From the NCBI GenBank assembly GCA_016758965.1, contig JAEPRB010000016.1:124001-188000 (forward strand): a stretch of DNA of 64,000 bases, written 5' to 3'. The position numbers were made by a program, and so were the translations under genes. The notes beneath the pieces are model-generated. The model did not search any database and was not told the origin of the DNA. It saw nothing but the letters and a program-made list of their open reading frames with translations. This DNA is from Circinella minor. Its lineage: Eukaryota > Mucoromycota > Mucoromycetes > Mucorales > Lichtheimiaceae. Below, piece by piece: positions 45,740 through 58,660 of the stretch. Positions within the stretch are counted from its first letter, which is position 1. Each line of letters starts with the position of its first letter.

Positions 45740-47955
45740 AATTGAGTTATTATAATTTCCAAATTTGGTTATTCTTCAAAAAAAAAAAAACCACAACAAA
45801 AAGAAAGATTAAAAACAAAGACACAAAGTTGATTTAGAAAGGCGGTTTTTTTTTCCTTACCTAGTTAAAAGTTAAATATATAATTGACGTGTAAAAAGTT
45901 AATTTCTTTTTTTTTTCCACTCAATTCAATATTTTATAAAATAATTGAAAATAAAAAAGAGAAAGTAAGAGAGGGAGAAAGACGAGAAGAAGAAAGAAGG
46001 AAAGAAAAGAGGAAAAGTAAATTCTCGGGAAAGAAATGCAAATGTTAAGAAAAAGCGGTATATTTATAATCGTATGCAAGTTTGTAAAAAAAAAAAAAAA
46101 AAAAAAAGAAAAAAGAAAAAAAAAAACTTTAAACGCAGCCTTAAAAAAAATATGACACATGAGTCAACCAACCTAGCAACAGTAACAGGAACAACAACAA
46201 ATTTATATAATTGTACAAAAAAAGGTAAAACGAAGGTAATGATAGTATATAGTAGTAGTATCGAAGAATGGATGACGGATAATTAAGTTCTTTTTCTTTT
46301 TTTACTCTAAATGATCTCAATTGCAACACAAACGAACGCACGCGGCAAATCAACAAATAAAAACACCCACGCATTTTTTTTGCTATGTTATTTTCAGGGT
46401 CAAGTTGTACAAAAACAACTTTTTTTCTGATGCCAAATATAACTTTTTTCTTTTATTTCAACCCTTAAAAACTTAATAAGGGTGCAAAAATAAATTAAGT
46501 ATGTTTGATTAAGAAAGAGAGAGGGAGGGTGATCGAAATGAGAGATGACATGATGTCTAGCTATATGTGTTACAGTTAAAAAAACAATGAAGGAATGAAA
46601 AAAAAGCACATTTATGGAACCCCCCCCCCAAAAAAAAAAAAATTCAAATTACGTTTGAGGCAAGTATACATGCAACTTTTTATCTCAATTAAAAAAATGT
46701 GTCAACGGTGAGAATAAAATTTTTTTTCGCTATATACACTGTTTTGGGAGCATATCCGAAACAATTAATTAAGAGAAATAATAAAAAAAATGGGTTTATT
46801 ATAGCAGCAATAATAATAAAGTAATCTAAAAATGGTACGACAAACGAAAGCGTTTGGTAACAAGACTAATAGATTTTTTGTGTATGTAGTAAATGTGGTA
46901 ATTACTTGGGTTCTTTTTTTTTATATGTATAAAATAATATTATAATAAAAATGTTGTCTGTGCACTAACACCGAAAAGGTTTAAACTTTAACCTGTCGTA
47001 CATGCAAAATTTAAACGTTGATGATGGCTTAAAGCATGTGTATCTTTGCTCTATGTGTAGCCGAAATATAAAATTAGTATCAATTTATTTACGTACTGAC
47101 TCCTTATTGCTAACACAAGTTTTTGACTTGAGCCACACTTGACACGTTTTCCTTTGACTTTTTAAACTATAAATTTTATTTTAAGGTCTTCAAGTGTGGC
47201 GGTTTAATTACATTTTTTTTTTCATGTTAATTATAGCAACACAATTTATTTATTATGATTTTTTATTACAAAAGTAAAATAGTAATTGTAATAAGGTCAT
47301 ACATAGCATTTCTGCATATCATATCTAAAATAAGAAAAAAAATGATCATTATTATTATTATTATTACGGTTTTTACACATATTCTCCTTCTTTAACAGCG
47401 AGGCTTAGCAAAATAAATAAATAATCTAGTCAATTAAACGGCAGTAGGAAAATTTAATCTCTTCATTATCCCGCAATTCATTTTAAAAATAAAAATAAAA
47501 ATAAAAATTAAAAAAAAAACATGCTCAAACGCTTAAATTAAATTTATAAAGTAAAGAATTTGAGTTTGGAAAACAAAAAATTGTGAGAGAAATAATAAAA
47601 AGAGAGAGAAAAAAAAACAGCCATAAAATAACTTAAAAGATCCTTTCCCGTGTATACAAAAAGTGGGTTGGAGGGGATTGTGGAAGGAAGAAGTTTTAAA
47701 AAAAAGTTAAATAAAGAAAAATTTAAAAAAAGAGGAAAGAAAAATAAAAAAAGGGAATAGAAAAGAAAAATAAAAAATAAAAACACTTTGTGGGGGATCT
47801 GGAGGAGATAAATTTAAAAATTTAGAAAGGTTTTGAAGGAAATAAAAACAAAAAAAAAACGAATAAATAAAGAGAATAATAATAGTAATAAAAGGGAATC
47901 ATGAGAGGGGGCATGGAAAGAAGAAGTGTACTAAAGTATTATATAATCAAAACTT
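45740..47955. other. 2.2-kb spacer upstream of the MADS gene
   Basis: Homopolymer-rich (long A runs at 46087-46106 and 46629-46640, AAAAAT repeats near 47480-47510). Open frames here are products of these tracts. No gene or RNA supported. Confidence 0.6.
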
Positions 47956-49423
47956 TTACATGGGAGGCATTTGATACATTCTGTCAAGTGCTTGTTTATG
48001 AAGCACGGATTCTTGGAACCTAAAAATTGACACATGAATTAAAAAATTATTGATTAGCTTTGGCATGATTTTTTTTTTTAAAAAAAATTGCATTGTCATG
48101 GTATATATGCTTACTTTCGCAATTGTTCATTTTCATTTACAAGTCTTTCGAGTTCTGAAAGAAGTGCACCTTGCGTACTTTTAAGATGTTGTAAGTGTTG
48201 AACAGCTATATAATATAAGACATAAAGAAATATATATTGTTAGTAATCAAAATTATAATTACTATGGCAACCTGATATTATTACTGATAAATAAAGTAAA
48301 AAAAAAAATACAGGTTGATACGTACTTCGATGAAGCAAAGCGGCCTTGCTCATTTTTTTGTTAACACATCCAGGTAAATGTTGACGCAATTCGTCGAATC
48401 CATCTTTGATTTGAGCTCGTCGTTTTTGTTCTGATTGAATATGAATTTGGCGACGCAATTCTGCAGCCGAAACACTATCCATATCATCCTCTTGATCTGA
48501 ACTGCTACTACTATTATTATTATTTTCATTATTATTGTTATCACCATCCTCTTTATGGATGCGTCGTCTCTTTTTACTATTGGAAGAACCATTTTCGTAA
48601 GTCTCCTTGGAATATTGATGAAATTCTGGTAAAAATGATTCAGGCAACTTGTTAACTTGAGCAATCTTTTCAGAAATAACATGTTGTGCTGTTGTTGAAC
48701 TATTAATTGGACCAGCAGTTGCCATAGTAATTGGACTTGTTTGACTCATGCTTGTACCTGACGTCGAAGTCGGAGAACACGATAAAAGAGGAGGCGTTGT
48801 TGCCGGAGGAGAAAGTTGTCTCGAATGAATAGACTCATCAGGACTTGAAGGAAATGGTTGTTGATGATCCAATGTCAAAACTGGCTGATGATGTGGGATC
48901 GCAACTGGCACAGTTGTATTCGTCATTACATTAGGATCACATACATAACCCATACCTTCTACAAATATATATAACAGTTTATTAATTAAAGCCTTGCTTT
49001 TCGTGACGTCACATTAATCTAATGTTGTTTTATATTTTTTTGTTTTTTTATGGATAATGATTATAAAAACATATCCCCTTTTTCTTCTTTAACTTCCTTT
49101 CCGTTCTTCCACACCCACGATACACAGGACAAACAAAATCAAAGCAAACTCCCCATCTCTCCCCCCCAGAAAAATATTACACAGTCCTCTCTCGCTTTAA
49201 TTTTTTTTATTTGCCTCCCTCACCCCCCCAAACAGCAACAGATAAACCCGCACCTGGGGACCTGACAACAGTAATAACCACAGTCTTTTTGTCATGTCCT
49301 TAAAAAAAAGAAATAAAATAATTTACCTGAAGGATATAATTGGGCATCGTACGACTCGAGTTTAGGCATTTCGGTGTACGTGGTGGACATGATGTATTCG
49401 TCAAAACCGTAATCTGTTTCCAT
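47956..49423 (-). CDS. bHLH-leucine zipper transcription factor, MLX-like
   Basis: Four exons (49327-49423, 48326-48958, 48115-48205, 47956-48019) close to 294 residues. Residues 199-243 form the basic region and helix 1: ELRRQIHIQSEQKRRAQIK, DGFDELRQHLPGC, KMSKAALLHR. The His-Glu-Arg triad (IHIQSEQKRR) predicts binding to CANNTG, most likely CACGTG. Helix 2 and a zipper follow (TVQHLQHLKSTQGALLSEL, ERLVNENEQL), ending in MYQMPPM. Wording and spacing resemble animal MLX/MondoA-type bHLH-zip proteins. The N-terminal 190 residues are disordered, with Ser/Pro and Asn/Ser/Asp runs and a KKRRR cluster that may be a nuclear signal. Confidence 0.87.
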
Positions 49424-52400
49424 TTTTAAATTTCAAAGGGTTGTATTATTATTTATTTTTGTTGAGTTGGTTTGCTGAGTTGTGAACGGGAATGTATGTG
49501 TATGATGAACTGTTAGGGAAGAATCTGTCTTTTTTTTTTATAGAAAAAGAAAAAAAGTTGATTGACAAAAGAGTGTGTTGGGTTGTTGAGGGAGTGTGTA
49601 TGGGAAAGAGCTAAGAAAAGAGGGAATGAGAGAGAGAAAGAAATAGCGAGGAGGGAAAAGAAAAGCTCTTTGGGATAAAAATCTAAAGGATAGTAGTAAA
49701 GGGCGAAGTTAAGAGAAAAGTGAAAGGGAAAGTAAAGTGAAAACTTTTTTTTCTTAAAGAAAAATAAGTTATATTTGTATGCGGATTGAATGAAGGGGAA
49801 AAAAAGAAAAGACTAAAGAAAACAAGAAAAAAGATTTGAAAACTGGGTCGAGTATCTTTTTTCATGGTCGTACAGAATACCACTAAAAAAGTAGTAAATA
49901 GTAATAATGTATTATATTATATACATATACAATCTCTTTTTGTTTAATAATAAATTAGTAAAAGCCAAGAATATTTTTTTTTATTTATCATCTTTTATAA
50001 TTGATGTTATACAACATACTACTACTACTCTTGCTACTATTACTGCTATTATTACTTTGCAATTTTTCTAGATAAATAAATTGATCTGAATAGATACTTT
50101 ATCTTTTTGTTTTTGACTTTTACTCCTAGTTCATCATATATATTGTGCTATATGATCAATGTAAAAAAAATAGATACTCGAATTCTCCTGCGTTTCTTTC
50201 TTTCTCTTTCTTCTCCTATTGACACGATACATGCAATTTCGGAGAGAGATAGTTTCTTTCTCTACCCTTTCATTATCTCCAAGTCCGCCGTAACCTTTTT
50301 TTTTTTTTTTGTTTCTCAACGATCAATTTCGCGCTAATTATATTTATTTATTCATTTTGGTTGCATAGCAACAAAACATTAGTAACGTAAAAAAAAGGTA
50401 CCACCGTGACGATAGAAAATAATATAATCATGATATATATATATATATATATATTTAAAAATGGTATGTTAATGTTTATATTTCCCTTTATAAATGAATG
50501 TAAACATGTAATTTTTTTTTCTGTGTTCAACCTAATTATGCACATCATTGTAGGACAAATAATTTCTCTCTCTCTTCCATCCTTTTTTAGATTCGCGATG
50601 AGGGCCGCGCTCCGAGACATCTCCCTCTTTGTTCAAAAGAGACTGTAATTATAATTAAATACTTCCCTTTTATTTTTTATTTTTTCTTTCTCTATTTTAT
50701 TATCGCTAATTTGTTTACATAACATTGAACGAATGAGAATGTAAGCCGATAAAAATAAGGAACAAAACAATGAGAGAGAGACAGGCTGAGAATAGAAGAA
50801 GACAGGAGAAAAGTAATGTGCTTAATATATCAATAATGACAGCCACTCAGTTTCTTGTGCTAATCCTGAATTCTGCTTAAACCCGTCATTTTCCTCTTTC
50901 TTTTCGAGCAAAAATCAGCATAATCATAAAAGTTCAATATATTGCCAAAAAAAAGTCCAACTATATCTGGTACTTATTTTACATAACAATAAGAAAATAC
51001 TAGAGCCAAACGTATTATTATTATTTTTATTACTGCTGCTATATAAATTTTAAACTTTACATGATGAGTTTTAAAAAATCCAACTATTATTTATAATTTC
51101 TACAAGCTCAATGTGTACTTTTTTTTGTTTATATATGAATAAACTCGATCACCACCCCTTTTTGTGGCAGTTCCACCTATCCAAGACCAAATCCCGCTTG
51201 GATGATCGACCAAAAGGAATTTGGATTACCAACCCCTTAATCTATAATTCTTTACAGTCCGAATCAGTGTTTTCATCGTTCTTCGCCGACTTTCACATCT
51301 TTCTTGACATCACATATGACCTACATCAAAGGCCAACTAATTTCAGATCATAGAGTGAATTAATACTGATAGAAATAATTTAAGATATAAAATAGATCGT
51401 ACCAAGGTTCATCGACCACAGTCCGTACTCTCATTCACGTAATAATTTTTTTTTCATTCCATAGGATATGATCCCTTTTAGTAGTGTGAACATAAACATT
51501 AAATGACGGAGTATAACATAATGAGACGCCAGCAGAGCTTGAGTAACAGGTGTCAGTGATATGATTGAACATTATCGTTTTTGTGTTGTGAGATGTTGTA
51601 AAAGTGTAAACACAAAACATGCCAAGAAACACTAATCATGCATAATAGAATACAATGAATGCATAATGATTTTTTCCAGTAACAATACGTTCTAGTCTGG
51701 ATCCGTTTTTGAAACGTTTGTTAATTATAAACTAAATTTTCAGATACACCACTATTCAAAACCCAAAATTCGGTATTATTGCCATAATCTGCTGCTGCTG
51801 TTTCTATGTAATATTATTTTTTGTAGTACGTAGTACATAAAGTATTTGACCGTTTCGATCCCACTAAAGCTTCGATAGCACATTAGCATTCCTTCATACT
51901 ATTACAACCAAATTTTGTTTTGACTAGTATTTCAAAGCTCCATTCAGGTACTTATTAATCTTGTATTCATTGCAGCAAAAGAGGAGGCTTCAAGTAGTGT
52001 ACGGGATGCACTTGATATTCCCATATTCGTTTTTATTAAAGCAAAAACACTTAAGTTTGATTTGTGCTATTGATTATCTAACCAATTGTCATACCGTAGA
52101 AGCGATCATTGATACAGCGGTTCCAGCTATATATATATTTGTAAAGATTAGGTAAAAGTGGGAGCCTTTTTTGTTAGGAAGGGATAAAGGCGATTGGATA
52201 TTATAGTAATTCGTGTAAGACAGAAGGGAAAAAATAATAAAAAGAAAAGAGCAAAAAACTATACTCGAATAAATCACTGTATCTCTATGTTTATATAATA
52301 GCTATGGCAGATGCACAAAAACAAAAAAAAAGTAAAACATACTTCTCCAGATACTATTTATACGAACCATATAAGTATATACCAAACTATCGAAAATCTC

Positions 52401-53787
52401 CAGCGCCTTGTTACTTTACGTTTCCCGAAGACGGGCTCAGTTTGTCTGCCCCGTGCGGATACATACATATATATATGTGTGTGTGTGTGTGAGTGTGTGA
52501 GGAGAGAGAAAAAGGTATGTTTTCAAAAAGATTGCAATTTTGAATAGACACAATTTATAGAAAAGGTTACCAGTGTTGAGAACCGAGTTGTGAGTATGAG
52601 AAATATAACTCTTCATTCGTTTATTGGAAGGTAATATAGGCTTTAATATTTTATATATAACTTATTTTCTTTTTTCATTGCTGTAAAGGGATTACTAACA
52701 AATGTATCAAAACAGAGTACTTTATCGGTTTTTTTTTAAAAAAAATCTTTTATGTAATTAGTACCACAGTTCGCACTTTTTTTTTAGAATGAGGTTGACT
52801 GAGGTGATTGATTATTTATAAGCTGATCCTGTGCACCAAAGAGAACCATCACTATCGTCATCTAAATACAATAGACTTCAATGAGGAATAAAACTATGAA
52901 ACGAAAACTGTATTATACAGAGCGCTGTGCTAAATGAGAATGGTATTTTCTGATAATTGGGATATGGTTGGGATAATTCGATCCGCTGGATAAAAAGGTA
53001 TAGCACCTATCTTCAATGAACATATATTCAAATGCCAGTACAGAAGTCTTTGACACTAACCTTTACAATGTGGACATTTACTTGATCTTTCTCTATCTAC
53101 TAAGGATCTTATTTTGTATAATGTTATTTTGAAATCTGTTATACAGGATTTTTCGTGTTGCTAACCAGTTTTACAGAAGTCGGTCATCATATTCAAATAG
53201 CTATCGTTTGAGAAAATCTGATGGATAATAGCTCATGATAACTACTCTCTCACCTCCAAGCTTTTCAACAAAGACAAACAACATACCTCTATTAATATTT
53301 GTAGACAATATAGTGATTTAATGATGATATATAGAAGCGACATTAATATCGTGAGAAACCAAATTTTTTCTTTTTTTTTCCAAATACTATAACAGTAGAA
53401 AAAGAAACACGTAATCTTTTCCATGGTTCGTTTGTTGACATTGATTTCTTCAAAAACGAAATTTATCTTTGCGTGTATACGAAATGTGGTTGTAGCGATC
53501 AACTTTATAATAAATCATTGAAGAAAGAAAGAAAAAAGAGCATGATTTTCTTATCAACTAGTTTTTGTCTAAGTCGATCGAAGTAGAAAAAATAATTAAG
53601 TCACTTTTTTTTGATGACATCGAACAAAATGTGCCAAAGTGCGGCTGGCAAACCCCCTCCAAATTTCGCGTGGCGATAAACACTTTTGGAGAGAAAATAA
53701 TTAAGCCCCCACTCGTTGTACTGTTTGTCCACCCCCACGCCCACGCCCACACCCCCCCTCACTCTCTTCATTTACATAAATATAACA
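49424..53787. other. 4.4-kb gene-poor region
   Basis: Contains the divergent promoter regions of the bHLH and COR1 genes, TA microsatellites (for example 50433-50454) and TG/GA runs (52478-52500). Weakly protein-like frames at 51111-51353 and 52304-52492 show no domain I recognise and are not supported as genes. A C-rich tract of tandem CCCACG units lies at 53731-53758 just before COR1. Confidence 0.5.
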
Positions 53788-55743
53788 ATGGCATCCAGAC
53801 TATTGTCGAATACCCTTCAAACCCGTGCTGGTTTGGGCAAGCAGGTAATTTATAAATATTTATATAAAAAAACCACGAGTATCGATAATTCCAGCCTCTT
53901 TTTTTTTTCAATGTCCTCAACAAATACAACACGCGATTATTATTATTATTTTTTGTTTATTTTCATTTTTGCACACAAACTCGAGAATTTTACGATAATG
54001 GAAACAATAGCAACAATTACGACCGATAATGAACGATTAGAAAAAGAAAAAAAAAACTAAAAAGGCTGGAATTATTGATACAGAAATATTTTTTTAATTT
54101 TATTTTTTCTTTACTGATTCTCGATCCGTTTATGATATGTCAAAAAAATTATTATTTATTATCTACAGCTTGCTCGTCCCTTGGCAACCGTTGCTAAGCA
54201 AGGTTTTGCTACCCGTACTACTGTTTTGCCTAACGGCTTCACCATTGCTACGGAAGAAAACCCAAGTGCTGGTGCTGCCACTGTTGGTGTTTGGGTTGAA
54301 GCTGGTTCCCGTTTGGAAACTCAGCAAACTCACGGTGTTGCTAACCTTTTAGAACACGCCACTGTTCAGGTATATACCGATATCACGAAATGAATGAACG
54401 AACAAAAAAATAGAAAAAATAATACGAATTAAAATATGAGAGGGAAATGGATATATATATAATGGATTGAAAAAAAAAGAAGCGGCTAATAACAAGAGTG
54501 ATTGATTTATTGTAATATTAGAGCAAGAATGCTTCTCTCGAAAAGCTTGGTGGTGTTACCACCTCTGCCACCTTAAAAGAACAAACTTTCTTTGCTACAA
54601 CCACTTTGGGATCTAATGTTTCCGAAAGTGTCGAAATTCTCGGTGATGCTGTCCAAAGCAATCAAATTAACGATGCTACTTTGGATCAAGCTCGTGCCTC
54701 CGTTTTGAAGCAACAAGAAGCTGCCAAGAACAACGAAGCTCTGACCGTTTTTGAACATCTTTACGCTACTGCTTTTATGGGTGAATCTCTTGGTCGCCCT
54801 GTTGAAGGTTACAAGGAAATTGTCGAAAGCTTCACCGCCAAGGATTTGGCTGCTTTCCAAAAGGAAAACTATGTTCCTAACCGTATGGTCCTTGTTGGTT
54901 CCGGTGATGTCAACCACGATGCTTTGGTTCGTGATGCTGAAAAGGTGTTTGGTGGATTAGAAACTGGTGCTGAAGCTGTTTACGATAAGCCTGCCTTCAC
55001 TGGTTCTGAAGTACGTATTCGTGACGATACTTTACCTCGTGCTCATATTGCCTATGCTGTTGAAGGTGCTCCCTATTTGAGCTCTGATTATTTCAACTTG
55101 TTGGTTATGCAACAAATCATTGGCTCGTATGATCGTACTTTGACCGGTGGTAACAACTTGACTTCTCGTTTGTCTGCTGTTGTTAGTCAAAACCATCTTG
55201 CTGATTCCTTCGTTTCTTTCAACAAGGGTTACAAGGATACCGGTTTGTTCGGTATTTACTTTGCTTCCCAAAACCGTCCTCAATTGGATGATTTCATTCA
55301 CTTTTTCCAAAAGGAATGGAACCGTCTTTCAACTACCGTTACTCCAAGTGAAGTTGAAATTGCTAAGCGACAAGTTACTAGTAACTTGTTGTTGAAGTTG
55401 GACTCTACCAGTGCTGTCGCTCAAGATATTGGTAACCAAGTTCTTGCCTCTGGTAAGCGCTTGTCACCTGCTGAATTGAAGGATACTCTTAACAAGATCA
55501 CTGTCAAGGATATCTATGCTACTGGTAACAAATACATTTGGGATCAAGAATTGGCAGCTGTTGGTCTTGGCCCTGTAGAGGCTATGACTGATTATGGCCG
55601 TGTCCGCGGTAACATGGCATACAACAGGTAAAAATAAATTAAGAAAAACAAATGAGTGGATGGATGGAACTATTGTTATTATTATTATATGTAGAAAAAA
55701 TCATGCTAATTCTTATATTTTTTCAAAATTTCATAGATTCTAA
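53788..55743 (+). CDS. COR1: Cytochrome bc1 complex core protein 1, mitochondrial
   Basis: Four exons (53788-53844, 54169-54369, 54522-55627, 55737-55743) close to 456 residues, the length of yeast Cor1. An N-terminal presequence rich in Arg/Ser/Leu (MASRLLSNTLQTRAGLGKQ) targets mitochondria. The M16 peptidase fold is evident: TVLPNGFTIATEENPSAG, GVWVEAGSRLET, then HGVANLLEHATVQS where active enzymes have HxxEH. Here the first His is Asn, so zinc peptidase activity is not expected, as in yeast Cor1. GSEVRIRDDTLPRAHIAYA, ITVKDIYATGNKYIWDQELA and the end (DYGRVRGNMAYNRF) match Cor1. The last exon holds only two bases of Arg, Phe and the stop. Codon use is biased to C- and G-ending codons in highly expressed style. 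Confidence 0.92.
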
Positions 55744-56523
55744 TTTATGCTCTAATATAAGTTACATCATTCATTAAATCCAAAATAGCAATAAAAAAAA
55801 TGCCCCGACACACTCACACCTTCAAAAAAAAAGACGAAAATAATTCATGTATACGCTACCTGTAATAAAAACGAAAAAAAGGAAAAGGTTATGAACTTTT
55901 TTTCTATAGATTAAATGAAAATTTGGTAACGGGATAAAGGGGATAGTAATGCAACAATGAGGGAAAAGGTTAATTTTTATAATTAAACATTGGCACGAAA
56001 AAAAAACTTTCAAGGAACGAAAGATTGGAAAATGCCGTTCGGTAGTATCTGAATGTGTTTTTTTTTTACTAACTTACGTGGAAGAAACATTTTATATTTA
56101 TTAAAAAACAATAACAATTCAAGTGAGATATACCAATTTAGTACTTAGTAGCTATAAGTAGCTTTGGATCAAGATTGACAATATATATACTCCTTTTCTC
56201 CCCTAGCTTTGCATTAAGTATAATTACTACTTATTTAATCACTTATTAGAGTAAATCGAGGCAATATGTATCATGATAAACTAAAAAAAAAAAAATGGCA
56301 TGATAATATACACATAATAGTTATAAACAGTATGGAAAAGAAAATTGGACCACAACATCATTGTATAAAGTTCAATAAATGCTCCCCTTACACATAATTG
56401 CTATTTAAAGATTTTGACGGAACACAGCATTATCAAATCCAGCAATGGGAATATATCTATCAATGAAAAAGAAAAAAGGCCCATAAAAAGACTTTTGTTG
56501 GTTTCTTTTTTTTCCCTGAAAAA
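55744..56523. other. Spacer between COR1 and the Lnt-like gene
   Basis: About 780 nt, AT-rich, no gene seen. Confidence 0.6.
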
Positions 56524-58660
56524 ATGATAATACTTGAAAACGTGAAGGTGCAAATTCGTGAACAATCGCTCATATTACCATTGTTTATTGTGGGGTACTA
56601 TACACAAAAAAAAAATGTCGGATTTACTACAGGAGCGAAAAAAAAAAGCTGAAATTGATGGGGGATGAATAATACCTTTTTTTTTTTTCTTCAGTATATT
56701 TGCCAGTGGACTGCAATCTATTCCTTTAGTGACAGTATTTTATTTCCCAATACTACTTTTCTATTCACGCAAGCATTGGTATAACGTCATTATTGCTTTT
56801 ATTATCAATGTCTTATCATTCTGGATATCCATTCTTGGTCTTGCAGACGGACTTGAACAGAATGAAAAGCAATTTCAACATCCATGGTTGACACTTGGTA
56901 AATGAATAAGAAGCTTTCAATTATACAATCTACTACACACAATATACATAAAGAACAAGCTACAATACTAACCTTTATTATTATTATTATTATTATTATT
57001 GTTGTTGTTGTTGTTGTTGTTGTTGCTGGTATGATATTCAGGCACTTCTGTAGTTGCATGCATTAATGTTCTCATTCCATTAGCTGCTGATTTTCTCGCA
57101 AGTTGTCATGACAATAGTGCAGTACGCGTTCTTGTTTTCCCACTATTATTTACCGGTTTTTGGATGGCAGTTTGTGGCCGTTTAACCGGATTTGGTGACG
57201 GACTTACTTATTCCAACAACATTTTGAATAGTTTCCCTGATATTGTTCAGGGCGTATCATGGGTTGTAGGTCGACCAGGTATCGATTTTGTACTAACCTT
57301 ATTTGCTACCGTTCTACAAGAATTGGATTGTGGGTTATCATCATTATTACTGTTATCCAACGAACCGTTGCTTAATGATCACATTGATGATAATGTTGAT
57401 ATTGACGAGGAACAAGTACGAGGCACGGTTTTGCATTCCAAGAAGTCTTGCCTGTTATTACACCCTGCAACATATTATACAGCTTTATTGATAGTACTAT
57501 CTATTTTTGGAGGTGGATTGATTAGCATCCGGCCCGGTTCGTTCTTTCAAATTGCTTATCCTGATTACGTTCCCAAGACTGTTCCTGTGGGTTGTGTTAT
57601 TGGTAGTGGTGGCATTAATGACAAATTACAAAACAACCATGATCATTGGTTTAACCGTACATCCAAACTTGTAGAAGTAATATTATATATATGCGTGTGT
57701 GTGTGTGTGTTACAAAGGAAAAATAAAAGGCGAATCGTTAACCTATGTTTAATAATATAATAGTCTGGTGCAAAATTGGTCGTATGGTCTGAAGAAACAG
57801 TCATTACAAATGGTTACGAGCAAGAAAGTGCTTTGATTACCAGGGCACTAAGATATGCCGAGAAAAATAACATCTACCTCGCTATTACCTATGAGAACCA
57901 CATCAACAACGATCTTACAGAAAACAAAATGGTTGTGCTTTCACCCAACTTTGAAGTAAAAATCGACTACAAAAAGGCTCATCCTGTACCAATTGTTGTA
58001 TGTATTGTTATAATATAAGCTTTCCTTCTACAACAAATAAATAACTTTATATGATTCAATATATATATATTACATATGAATAAATATAGGAGCCTTCGAC
58101 ACCTGGTAAACCAAAATTACAATCTTTTGATACACCGGAATTCGGACGTATTGGAGGCGCGATTTGTTTTGATTATAATTTCCCTTGGTTTATCCGTCAA
58201 GCTAGTGAAAATAATGTGGACGTGATGCTTCAGCCTTCATGGACATGGGGTAAAACAAAAAAAAAACTATCAGTCTATATTGTTATCATTGGTCTACATT
58301 TAAAGCTAAACATGTTTATATATATATGATATACGTATAGGACCTATTGGGGCATATCACAGTAAAAGTAACAGTTTACGAGCAGTAGAAAACGGTTTTA
58401 CAATGCTTAGATGTGGTTCAATAGGAGAATCCGGTATCTATGAACCTACAATGAATGGTATATTTAATCAACGTGTAGCTACTATCACCGATTCAGAATA
58501 TCTATTTCATTTGCCAATCCAAAAGCGTAGAAAAACCCTCTATGGTTATACTGGAGATATATTTGGATTTGCATGTTTGGGCATTGGTTTGTTGTTGGCA
58601 TTTTACCTTATTTATCATACTACAATGAAATATCCTTATGGTGGTCAGATTCAAGTATAG
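56524..58660 (+). CDS. Apolipoprotein N-acyltransferase-like membrane nitrilase (540 aa)
   Basis: Six exons close to 540 residues: 56524-56594, 56695-56897, 57042-57676, 57764-57997, 58090-58249 and 58341-58660. The N-terminal half is a bundle of membrane helices (PLFIVGIFASGLQSIPLVTV, YNVIIAFIINVLSFWISIL, FPLLFTGFWMAVCGRLTGF, TALLIVLSIFGGGLISI). A carbon-nitrogen hydrolase domain then shows the triad Glu313 (VVWSEETV), Lys374 (YKKAHPVP) and Cys407 (GGAICFDYNFP). Glu382 matches a further essential Glu of E. coli Lnt, and Asp409 sits where Lnt has Glu389. A last helix (GFACLGIGLLLAFYLIY) closes the protein, exactly the bacterial Lnt layout and length. Bacterial Lnt acylates the N-terminus of lipoproteins; the fungal substrate is unknown. 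The first exon was inferred from phase and continuity of the first helix. Confidence 0.83.
56975..57025. repeat. Compound (TTA)n(TTG)n microsatellite in an intron
   Basis: About 8 TTA units followed by about 8 TTG units, close to the acceptor of the second intron of the Lnt-like gene. Confidence 0.8.

Noticed and set aside
45921..46160. Phe-rich minus-strand frame, and similar ones at 47544-47786, 43683-43928 and 19483-19749
   Set aside because: Translations of A/T homopolymer tracts with no domain and no splice or promoter support.
51111..51353. Protein-like plus frame in the 4.4-kb gene-poor region
   Set aside because: Considered as an F-box/LRR relic, but no motif was convincing.
54337..54366. 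COR1 gene as mitochondrial processing peptidase beta
   Set aside because: The HxxEH motif is broken and the wording follows yeast Cor1.
56604..56672. ATG frame (MSDLLQERKKK...) as the first exon of the Lnt-like gene
   Set aside because: It ends in a stop without a usable donor; the exon at 56524-56594 joins in frame and completes the first membrane helix.
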